In this document: positions 17,325 through 23,976 of the stretch, in pieces | How positions within the stretch are numbered: position 1 is the first letter of the stretch | Layout: each line of letters opens with the position of its first letter | Virus record (IMG/VR): IMGVR_UViG_3300021197_000726 | Span: 1 to 40,707 of that record | Length of the DNA stretch: 40,707 nucleotides | Strand: one strand, 5' to 3' | Origin: a virus | Notes under the pieces: generated by a model | What the model was told of the DNA's origin: nothing | The model's database searches: none | What the model saw: only the letters and a program-made list of their open reading frames with translations | Translations under genes and position numbers: made by a program

Positions 17325-18002
17325 ATGGCAACACTAGCAACATATTATTTTGATACAGCAAGTTTTACAAACGCAACAACGATTTATGATGATGCGAATT
17401 TATCAACTATATCACAAAACGGATGGTATTCCGATGACAGTATTGTAAGGCAACAAATAAGCGGAGTTTTAATGGCGGGGCAATCGTGTAGTGTTCCTAC
17501 TCCTGTGCCAACGCCTACAGCACCAATACCTGTGCCTGTACCTGCTCCAGCTCCAGCTCCTGTTGCTCCTAGTCCTGTGCCTAGTCCTGTAGCGCCTGTA
17601 GCGCCTAGCCCTAGTCCCACCCCTACTCCTAGTCCTGTAGCGCCTGTAGCGCCTAGCCCTAGTCCTGTACCTAGTCCAGTGCCTACAGCTCCGGTGCCTG
17701 CTCCTATTGTACCTCCTAGTCCAACGCCAGTTCCAGTAGCCCCTAGTCCTGCTCCAGTAGCGCCTAGTCCTGTTCCAGCCCCAGTGGTTCAATGCTATAA
17801 TTTATATGTGCAAAAAAGCAGTTCTACTGTGTGTTCAGGTAGTTATGGAAATTATTTCTTTAACGCCTCCAGTTTAAGCTCTGCTACTACTGCATATGCT
17901 AATAGTAGTTGTAATTCAAATGCTAGTGCTGGATATTATACGCAAGGTCTTACATATAAATATTGGAATGGTTCAAGTTTTACATTGACAGGAAGTTGTT
18001 AA
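17325..18002 (+). CDS. Pro-rich fibre/adhesin with AGP-like linker
   Basis: The 225-residue protein has three parts. Residues 1-55 form a small module (TYYFDTASFTNATTIYDDAN, ending in Cys) like those at the end of the stabilization protein. Residues 57-153 are almost entirely Pro alternating with V, A, S or T, a spacing that forms polyproline II helices and resembles plant arabinogalactan-protein glycomodules. Residues 154-225 are a second Cys- and Ser-rich module. There is no signal peptide, so it is probably a virion protein. The gene starts 9 bases after the stabilization gene and directly precedes the modification cassette. The DNA encoding the linker is GC-richer and repetitive. Fibre function is inferred from composition and context. 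Confidence 0.7.
   Translation: MATLATYYFDTASFTNATTIYDDANLSTISQNGWYSDDSIVRQQISGVLMAGQSCSVPTPVPTPTAPIPVPVPAPAPAPVAPSPVPSPVAPVAPSPSPTPTPSPVAPVAPSPSPVPSPVPTAPVPAPIVPPSPTPVPVAPSPAPVAPSPVPAPVVQCYNLYVQKSSSTVCSGSYGNYFFNASSLSSATTAYANSSCNSNASAGYYTQGLTYKYWNGSSFTLTGSC
17580..17665 (+). repeat. 48-bp-period direct repeat in Pro-rich linker
   Basis: Two identical 38-base copies (17580-17617 and 17628-17665) lie 48 bases apart, encoding a 16-residue unit of the PSPVAPVAPSPSP type. Such in-frame repeats can expand or contract by slippage or recombination, changing linker length. Confidence 0.85.
17670..17692 (+). repeat. 23-bp repeat shared with the downstream fibre gene
   Basis: The 23 bases encoding PSPVPTAP here occur again, identically and in the same orientation, at 22251-22273 and 22278-22300 in the second fibre gene. 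These copies bracket the whole modification cassette and could support recombination between the two fibre genes. Confidence 0.85.
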
Positions 18003-18020
18003 ATTTAATTAAATATAATT

Positions 18021-18620
18021 ATGATGCTAATAAAAGAAGAGAGGAAGTATGTTCCGTATGACCCTAGTCCACTACAGCCAATTACTAGAGCAACCAAAAA
18101 AGGTTTTCAAGTATTAGATGTGCCTCCAGCGGTATATAGTATACTTGTTGATTTTTATGACAGAGCTCAGTTTCAAGAAGAAAATTATCCAGGGAAGGAG
18201 GCTTATTCAAAACAAGTAAGTTTTTTACAAGACATAAATCAACACCAAGATAAAGTAAATTTTATAAAATCAACCATGCTTGATTTACATCAAGAGTGGT
18301 GTCAAAGAGATTTAAACCCAGCTGTAGTTTATGGCGTAAGAAGTTATAGCAATAACACCATTTTTAATGCGCATTTTGACAGACAAGATACCCATCATGT
18401 TGCTTCTAGTATTACTCTTGGAAAAGATGCTCCTTGGAATTTAAATATTCAAGACCATGATAATCAGTGGTGGGGAGTAGATGTTGAACCCGGTCAAATG
18501 ATTATGTTTGAATCTGGATGCTGTATGCACGGAAGATTGGATAATTATCAAGGGACTTACTTTGACAATATATACACACACTTTACTTACGCAGAACCGT
18601 TTACTCCTTATGAAGGATAG
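18021..18620 (+). CDS. Fe(II)/2-oxoglutarate oxygenase, prolyl-4-hydroxylase-like
   Basis: The 199-residue protein has a double-stranded beta-helix core with the iron-binding triad HxD...H: H118 and D120 (NAHFDRQD) and H170 (CCMHGRLDNYQG), followed by YFDNIYTHF. Spacing, and the VYGVRSYSNNT strand before HxD, resemble the P4H-type 2OG-FeII_Oxy group, enzymes that hydroxylate side chains with O2 and 2-oxoglutarate. A basic residue at the usual 2-oxoglutarate position after the distal His is not obvious; R172 might serve. It follows the Pro-rich fibre gene by 18 bases, making that fibre the natural candidate substrate (inference). Start may be ATG 18021 or the adjacent ATG 18024. It overlaps the glycosyltransferase gene by 11 bases. 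Confidence 0.75.
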   Translation: MMLIKEERKYVPYDPSPLQPITRATKKGFQVLDVPPAVYSILVDFYDRAQFQEENYPGKEAYSKQVSFLQDINQHQDKVNFIKSTMLDLHQEWCQRDLNPAVVYGVRSYSNNTIFNAHFDRQDTHHVASSITLGKDAPWNLNIQDHDNQWWGVDVEPGQMIMFESGCCMHGRLDNYQGTYFDNIYTHFTYAEPFTPYEG

Positions 18621-19674
18621 ATATATATCTTTTGATTGGTGGTGGGGTGGTTTTAATAATATTCGGATGTGCTATGAGATGGTTGGAGCTATGTCATATG
18701 TTTCAGGAAGAAAAATTATATTACCTCCTCCAGGGTATTGTTTATTTTTAGCAGAGCATCACGACAAAAAAACTTTTTGGGATATTTGGGAAATACTAGA
18801 TAAAAAAGCGTTTACAGATAATTTTGATTGTATCGATTATAAAGATACTGACCTTGTAAAATATTCTTCAGAGATACAAAACTATGATGGTATATGTAAA
18901 GACATTAAATGTGTAATGTTTAACGATACAGACATAAACTGGGGTCCTCAAAAGTTTATAGGTAAAGGTCTTATATACCATAGTATAGAAGATATAAATC
19001 ACTTTAACGAATTTAATTGTGACAACAGAGAATTTTTATATGATATTATGTGTGAAGATAAAATCATACATTTTCCTAGAAATTTATTGGGACATTTTGG
19101 ATACCATGTATATCCTCCTAACGACAACGCAAGAAGGATAATACAGCAAAAAGTAAAAGATGGTATAAAGTTTAGAGAAGAGTTTTTTGTACAGTCAAAA
19201 AAACTTATGCCTGGCGACTATGACGCTGTGCATATAAGAAGAGGAGATTTTAAATATACACAAACACAATGGACAGAAGACCTTTACAAGAATCTTGAAG
19301 CATTATTAGATGGAAGTGTCAGAAAATCAGTACCTTTATACATAGCAACTGATGAACCTGACTTATCAATGTTTGATTTTTTAAAAGAAAAATATAATAC
19401 TATTTTTTTAAAAGACTTAACACAGTCTAGCAAAAGCCATGAGTTAGTTTTAGACACTATTATATGCGCCAATGCTAAAAACTTTTATGGCTCTAGGATG
19501 TCTACATATAGTGATTACATAAATATAGTTAGAGGCTACAATGGTGAAATAGACCATCACAGAAAGTCTTTAAACTTTGACAGAAAACAAATTCAATACA
19601 ATAAATACCCTTGGGAATCAGAGCCCTACAACTGGCAAGACCTTTGGGGTGAATTATATTATGGCAAAATTTAA
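18610..19674 (+). CDS. O-fucosyltransferase-like GT-B glycosyltransferase
   Basis: Residues follow the O-FucT / GT23-like pattern: an N-terminal GGFNNIR (13-19) with SGRKIILPP behind it, the nucleotide-sugar motif HIRRGDF (H208, R210, R211, D213), and FYGSRMSTYS (292-301) near the C-terminus. Protein O-fucosyltransferases and NodZ use GDP-fucose and share the HxRRGD motif. I start at ATG 18610 (354 residues) because MKDRYISFDWWWGGF is the natural beginning of the fold; a longer frame from 18508 would overlap the oxygenase by 113 bases. The start overlaps the oxygenase end by 11 bases. Sugar and acceptor cannot be read from sequence; a hydroxylated or Ser/Thr-containing fibre is one possibility, a glycan another. 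Confidence 0.75.
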   Translation: MKDRYISFDWWWGGFNNIRMCYEMVGAMSYVSGRKIILPPPGYCLFLAEHHDKKTFWDIWEILDKKAFTDNFDCIDYKDTDLVKYSSEIQNYDGICKDIKCVMFNDTDINWGPQKFIGKGLIYHSIEDINHFNEFNCDNREFLYDIMCEDKIIHFPRNLLGHFGYHVYPPNDNARRIIQQKVKDGIKFREEFFVQSKKLMPGDYDAVHIRRGDFKYTQTQWTEDLYKNLEALLDGSVRKSVPLYIATDEPDLSMFDFLKEKYNTIFLKDLTQSSKSHELVLDTIICANAKNFYGSRMSTYSDYINIVRGYNGEIDHHRKSLNFDRKQIQYNKYPWESEPYNWQDLWGELYYGKI

Positions 19675-21121
19675 TTTAGGAATACACGGGTCTCATAATG
19701 CAGCAATAGCTCTATCTTATGGAGGAGACATTCTTGAGGTAATAGAATTAGAAAGATGGGTGCAAATAAAAAATGCAGCATTTTTTTATTACCATCCCAT
19801 ACTTAACCCTATTGAAGTTTTAAATGAAATATTAGATTACTTTGAATTAAAACACGGGGCAAAAGAATATGATTATGCTATGACAAACTCTTGGCCTCAA
19901 GAACACAATAAAGATTTAAGAGCTGCTAATGTATTGTATGTTCCACATCATGAAGCACACGCTTGTAATGTAATGTATCATTCAGAGGCTAAGGAATCTT
20001 TAATTGTTTCTTTTGATGGAGGTTCTGATAATGGTCATTTTAATATATATTTAGGTGAGAAAGGACAACATCCTCAACTTATACATCAATCAGAAAAAGA
20101 TTTATGTGTTCCTTACGCTGCTTTAGGGCATTATATGGGAGACATAACAAGAGAAAGGGATTGGTGGTTTGGTAATTTAACTTATGCCGGTAAAGCTATG
20201 GGGCTATCATCATATGGAAAAAGAGATGATGAAATGTTTGGTTATGTAACTCGTTTATATGATATGAGTAACAGCAACGAGATAGATAAAGCTCATAAAA
20301 ATTGGTCAGAAATGTTTTGTGGTTGTCATCAAAAAGATGAAAAATCTAAAGACCTTGCCTATGCTAATCAGTATATGTTTGAAAAAAAGTTTGCAGATAT
20401 TGCATTGCCTTTTATATTTAAATATCCAGATAGAGAAATACAGTTTGCTGGCGGCGGCGCTATGAATATATTAAACAATACCACATATAAAGCTTTTGTT
20501 TCTCCTAACTCAGATGATAGAGGTATAGCATTAGGGTGTTTATTAAGTTTAATTAAACCTTCTGAGCCTATAGACAGCACTTACTTAGGCTCTGAACCAT
20601 ACGATGATATACCTGAAGGTAAAGATATAAGTGTAGGCGAAGTGTCTCAAATGTTATTACAGGGTAAAATAATAGGATTAATACAAGGACGAGCAGAACA
20701 CGGTGCTAGAGCTTTAGGAAATCGCTCTATACTTTGCACACCCAAACAAGGAGTAAAAGAAAGATTAAACTCAGAGGTAAAAAATAGAGAGTGGTTTAGA
20801 CCTTTTGCCGGAGTGTGTAGAGAAGAAGATGCCCGTCAATATTTTAAGTCTTATGGCAGGCACAGGTGGATGACTCACAATGTAAAAGTAAAAGATAGTC
20901 GGTTTCCTGGAATAACTCATGTAGATAAAACTTGTAGGCTTCAAACAGTTACTGAAAAACAAAATAAATTTATATATGATTTGCTAGAGTATCACCCTGT
21001 ATTATTAAATACCTCTTTTAATATTCAAGGCAAACCAATATTAAACACTTATAAAGAAGCTATGTGGATGAAAGAAAACACAGGAGTAGATGAAGTAATA
21101 ACCAATAAATATATATTATAA
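19661..21121 (+). CDS. Carbamoyltransferase (NodU/TobZ/HypF-C family)
   Basis: The 486-residue protein contains the full set of family motifs: LGIHGSHNAA (N-terminal), the metal-binding HHEAHA (H96, H97, H100), FDGG, GKAMGLSSYG, GGGAMN, the carbamoyl-adenylate site GRAEHGARALGNRS (343-356), REWFRPF, HVDKTCRLQTV and LLNTSFN. These enzymes move carbamoyl from carbamoyl phosphate, via carbamoyl-AMP, to a hydroxyl, typically of a sugar (Nod factor, tobramycin). I use ATG 19661, which overlaps the glycosyltransferase by 14 bases; an earlier frame from 19577 adds residues unlike the family. It probably decorates the sugar added by the preceding enzyme (inference). Confidence 0.92.
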   Translation: MAKFNLGIHGSHNAAIALSYGGDILEVIELERWVQIKNAAFFYYHPILNPIEVLNEILDYFELKHGAKEYDYAMTNSWPQEHNKDLRAANVLYVPHHEAHACNVMYHSEAKESLIVSFDGGSDNGHFNIYLGEKGQHPQLIHQSEKDLCVPYAALGHYMGDITRERDWWFGNLTYAGKAMGLSSYGKRDDEMFGYVTRLYDMSNSNEIDKAHKNWSEMFCGCHQKDEKSKDLAYANQYMFEKKFADIALPFIFKYPDREIQFAGGGAMNILNNTTYKAFVSPNSDDRGIALGCLLSLIKPSEPIDSTYLGSEPYDDIPEGKDISVGEVSQMLLQGKIIGLIQGRAEHGARALGNRSILCTPKQGVKERLNSEVKNREWFRPFAGVCREEDARQYFKSYGRHRWMTHNVKVKDSRFPGITHVDKTCRLQTVTEKQNKFIYDLLEYHPVLLNTSFNIQGKPILNTYKEAMWMKENTGVDEVITNKYIL

Positions 21122-21663
21122 TGTTAAAAAAAATAAAATTAGATTATGATTGGAGTTATTTTTTACCTCCAATGCAAGATTATTCAGTTCATAAAGGAAC
21201 TTGTTTGGCGCATCAGCTTGATGAGCTAACAGACATACACGAAGAGTATGGGCTAGGAGAAACGTATACTAAAGATAATACTGTAATTCAGCAGCTATGG
21301 TACACAGACAAACAGGTAGATTTTAAAGACTTAGGAAAACAAACTGGAATGGAAGTAATTACTATCTCTAGTATATTACAGCCTCCAGGAAATACAATTG
21401 CTTTACATAGAGATACTTTTTTTCAAATAAACAAAAGGTTTCCTGATGACAAGAGAACAAAGGTAAGGGCTAATATATATCTTGAGCCTTGGAAAGTTGG
21501 ACATATGTTACAGTACAAATCTGAAGAAGATAATATTTGGAAAACATCCGATAATTGGAACGCTGGAGATGGCTATATATGGGATTCTAAACCGCTTCAT
21601 TTATCAGCAAATGCAGGTATGAAAGACAAGTATACTCTTCAGATATCAGGCTTCTTGCTCTAA
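21121..21663 (+). CDS. Fe(II)/2-oxoglutarate oxygenase, aspartyl/asparaginyl hydroxylase-like
   Basis: The 180-residue protein carries a complete 2-oxoglutarate oxygenase site: H96 and D98 (ALHRDTF), distal H160 (KPLHLSANAG) and K170 ten residues further, at the usual position for binding the 2-oxoglutarate carboxylate. R116 in RANIYLEPW and the HLSANAG string resemble the Asp/Asn beta-hydroxylase branch, different from the oxygenase at 18021. TAATG joins it to the carbamoyltransferase gene, so it is the last gene of the cassette. Substrate unknown: it could hydroxylate a fibre residue or oxidise the sugar or nucleotide sugar. Confidence 0.75.
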   Translation: MLKKIKLDYDWSYFLPPMQDYSVHKGTCLAHQLDELTDIHEEYGLGETYTKDNTVIQQLWYTDKQVDFKDLGKQTGMEVITISSILQPPGNTIALHRDTFFQINKRFPDDKRTKVRANIYLEPWKVGHMLQYKSEEDNIWKTSDNWNAGDGYIWDSKPLHLSANAGMKDKYTLQISGFLL

Positions 21664-21693
21664 AAGATGCAAGCAATTAAATTTGTAAATTTG
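21655..21693 (+). promoter_or_regulatory. Tandem -7 elements with a -33 TTG
   Basis: TTG at 21655-21657, 20 bases, then TAAATTTG (21678-21685) directly followed by a second TAAATTTG (21686-21693). Both match the Bacteroidetes -7 consensus. They precede the fibre gene at 21711 by 17-25 bases and separate its expression from the modification cassette. Confidence 0.65.
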
Positions 21694-21710
21694 TAGTTAA
21701 ATAAATCCGT

Positions 21711-23543
21711 ATGGCTTTTTATTATGAATTTACTCGCTGTGATGATTCTAGCATAAAAAATGATTGGACGTTTCCAGGGAATCCTCAGCTAAACATTTTT
21801 GATGTATATTCTATATATGGATATTGTTGGCAAGTAACAGCTTTAAGAAATAGCGGACAACAAGTAGTGTCCAGTGCCTACTATGGGTTAAATGGTTGTT
21901 CTCAATGTACAGCCCCTACACCCGCACCATCGGCTACGCCTCCTACTTCTTATTTATGGCAATTTAATCAAGTTCAAGGAAATGGTAGTTTTGTAAAACC
22001 TACCTCTTGTACTAATTGTCCAGTAACTGTATATTCTGATGTAAATAGTTATAGCAATGTGGTATGCGGTACACAGCACTTTTGGTTAGATGCAAGTCTT
22101 ACTACTCCATTTATAGGAAGCAATCAGTTTTATATAGCTACTCCTGGCAGTACTCCTGCTACAGGAACAGGAATGCTTTTAATTGAAAATAACGGCACAG
22201 TAACAAACAAATACGACTGCAATGGAGCTAATATATGTTTTGGTCCAGCGCCTAGTCCAGTGCCTACAGCTCCATCCCCTAGTCCAGTGCCTACAGCTCC
22301 AGTACCTTCTCCTGTACCAGCACCTGTAGGTCCAAGCCAACCTGAATATTGTTTACAATCTACAAATGCGGTAACTATAGAAAATATTGGAGGAATAAAT
22401 AAATATGTATTTGGAGGTAATTATGGCTTATATGGTAGTGGAACAGGAATTTTTGTTTTTACAAGCGTTCCGTCTTCACATCCTATAGCTTTTCAAAATT
22501 ATGGTAAAACATCTACAATAGATTATGAAGGTCAATTTAGTGTAGGAACTAAAACTGGACAAGACGGAAACACCTATGAATATTTTTATGGAGATGTAAC
22601 GCTTACGGTTACCGGAGCTTACGGTGTTATTGGTTATGAGTGTTATTATCATGGATACATGGGTGGACAAAACAATTTAATGTATGATAATGTTATTTGC
22701 CCAAACTTACAGCCGCCAATTATACCACCTCAAGGAGACCCTTCACTTCAATACACTTTAACTTATAGTGACACAGCAAAAGGCTGGCCTTCGTTTTATT
22801 CTTACTTCCCAGATTGGATGATAGGAATGAATAATTACTTTTATTCTTTTAAAGGAGGTAACTTATTTAGACACAATACCAATGAATTAAGAAACAATTA
22901 TTATAATGTTCAGTATAATTCAACATTAACAAGTGTGTTTAATGATATGCCATTAGAAAATAAATTATTTAAAACTATAAATTTAGAATCAGATAAGGCT
23001 TGGTCTGTAACCTTAGATAGTGACATACAAACTGATGCAAGCATAGATTATACATGGTTTGAAAAGAAAGAAGGGGCGTGGTTTGCTTTTGTAAGAAACA
23101 ATGGAACACTTCCAGCTCAGACAAAAGAATACCCTATGCGCTCAGTAAATGGTATAGGCAGAAGCACTTCGGTAAGTGTAGTAGGAACGAGCACTATAAT
23201 TAATTTTGCAACAGACCCTTTAATAGCTATTGGCAGCGACCTTAGTGTTGGCGACATTATATACTTTGCGCCTCCTCCATATAGCGCAGTAGAAATGGCT
23301 GGTCAAGTAACGGCAATAAACATAGACTTACAAAACAATACCAACAACATTGTTATTGATAATTCTATAACTGGAGCAGTAGCTATATCCCTACAGGATG
23401 GGTTTATAATGTACATTAAGAATCAGCAAGCTGAATCAAATGGAGTATTAGGACATTACTGCTTGTTTACAATAACAAATACAGATAGCACAGCTACGGA
23501 ACTATTTGCTGTAGAGTCTGAAGTAATGAAAAGCTATCCCTAA
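21711..23543 (+). CDS. Mosaic tail fibre with cupredoxin-like and tail-tip domains
   Basis: The 610-residue protein is modular. Residues 1-66 are a small Cys-rich module. After a short Pro-rich linker, residues 80-170 are an adhesin module (HFWLDASLTTPFIGSNQFYI). Residues 178-209 are a second Pro-rich linker. Residues 215-330 form a cupredoxin-like domain with a plausible type-1 copper ligand set: H257, C311, H314 and M317 (ECYYHGYMGG). Residues 345-610 contain FPDWMIGMNNYFYSFKGGNL, a block I associate with the C-terminal part of stabilization proteins in related phages. It has its own tandem promoter. It is probably a tail-tip or receptor-binding protein. Related cupredoxin-like domains with a C-x2-H-x2-M string occur in marine phage structural proteins. 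Confidence 0.7.
   Translation: MAFYYEFTRCDDSSIKNDWTFPGNPQLNIFDVYSIYGYCWQVTALRNSGQQVVSSAYYGLNGCSQCTAPTPAPSATPPTSYLWQFNQVQGNGSFVKPTSCTNCPVTVYSDVNSYSNVVCGTQHFWLDASLTTPFIGSNQFYIATPGSTPATGTGMLLIENNGTVTNKYDCNGANICFGPAPSPVPTAPSPSPVPTAPVPSPVPAPVGPSQPEYCLQSTNAVTIENIGGINKYVFGGNYGLYGSGTGIFVFTSVPSSHPIAFQNYGKTSTIDYEGQFSVGTKTGQDGNTYEYFYGDVTLTVTGAYGVIGYECYYHGYMGGQNNLMYDNVICPNLQPPIIPPQGDPSLQYTLTYSDTAKGWPSFYSYFPDWMIGMNNYFYSFKGGNLFRHNTNELRNNYYNVQYNSTLTSVFNDMPLENKLFKTINLESDKAWSVTLDSDIQTDASIDYTWFEKKEGAWFAFVRNNGTLPAQTKEYPMRSVNGIGRSTSVSVVGTSTIINFATDPLIAIGSDLSVGDIIYFAPPPYSAVEMAGQVTAINIDLQNNTNNIVIDNSITGAVAISLQDGFIMYIKNQQAESNGVLGHYCLFTITNTDSTATELFAVESEVMKSYP
22251..22300 (+). repeat. 27-bp-period direct repeat in Pro-rich linker
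   Basis: Two identical 23-base copies (22251-22273 and 22278-22300) encode PSPVPTAP twice. The same 23-mer is found at 17670-17692 in the upstream fibre gene. Confidence 0.85.
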
Positions 23544-23549
23544 AATTAG

Positions 23550-23557
23550 TATCTTTG
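23550..23557 (+). promoter_or_regulatory. Bacteroidetes-type -7 element TATCTTTG
   Basis: A perfect TAnnTTTG lies in the 21-base gap, ending only 7 bases before the ATG at 23565. A start of transcription 5-7 bases downstream would give an almost leaderless mRNA for the acetyltransferase and ejection-protein genes. No -33 TTG is seen at normal distance. Confidence 0.5.
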
Positions 23558-23564
23558 TAGGTGA

Positions 23565-23975
23565 ATGAAATTAAATATTAGACCACTTGAAGAGTCTGAC
23601 TATGAGCAGATTTTAGTAGGTTGGTGGAAAGATTGGAAATGGGAAGCACCTGTTAAAGATTTTTTACCAGATGAAGGTAAAGGTGGTTTAATAGTTTATG
23701 ATGAAAAAATACCTGTTTGTGCAGGATTTATATATATGACAAATTCAAAAGTAGCTTGGGTAGATTGGATTATTTCTAACAAAGATTATACTGATAGAGC
23801 CAACAGGAAGGCTGCTTTAGTTTTGTTGATTGACGCTCTTACTAGAGTAGCGCAAAGCGCAGGAAACAAATTCACATACGCTCTTATAAAACACGATGGT
23901 CTTATTAAAACATATGAAGAGCTGGGTTATATTCAAGGAGATAGCTACACTAAAGAAATGATAAAAGTATTATAA
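23565..23975 (+). CDS. GNAT-like acetyltransferase
   Basis: The 136-residue protein shows the GNAT outline: an N-terminal strand (LNIRPLEESDYEQI), a central beta pair (GGLIVYDEKIPVCAGFIYMT), the motif-A region with a helix (DRANRKAALVLLIDALTRVA) that would bind acetyl-CoA although the R/Q-x-x-G-x-G/A loop is degenerate, and the typical end TYEELGY. GNAT proteins acetylate amines of proteins or small molecules. It opens the unit of internal virion proteins with a one-base gap to the next gene. Target unknown; host proteins or virion proteins are both possible. Confidence 0.7.
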   Translation: MKLNIRPLEESDYEQILVGWWKDWKWEAPVKDFLPDEGKGGLIVYDEKIPVCAGFIYMTNSKVAWVDWIISNKDYTDRANRKAALVLLIDALTRVAQSAGNKFTYALIKHDGLIKTYEELGYIQGDSYTKEMIKVL

Positions 23976-23976
23976 C

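Noticed and set aside
17499-17790. CRISPR-like array because of short direct repeats
   Set aside because: Repeats are in frame, encode a PxP protein, lack constant-length unique spacers and have no cas genes nearby.
17469-17792. Arg/Tyr-rich and Gly/Thr-rich frames on the minus strand opposite the Pro-rich linkers (also 16841-17026 and 17384-17620)
   Set aside because: They are by-products of the repetitive proline codons on the plus strand and have no leader or recognisable domain.
18508-18609. Earlier start of the glycosyltransferase gene
   Set aside because: It would overlap the oxygenase gene by 113 bases and add residues before the natural GT-B start.
19577-19660. Earlier start of the carbamoyltransferase gene
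   Set aside because: The added residues do not resemble the family, whose N-terminus begins just before LGIHGSHNAA.
12093-23543. Diversity-generating retroelement acting on the fibre genes
   Set aside because: No reverse transcriptase gene and no template/variable repeat pair with adenine-specific differences is visible; repeats are simple coding duplications.
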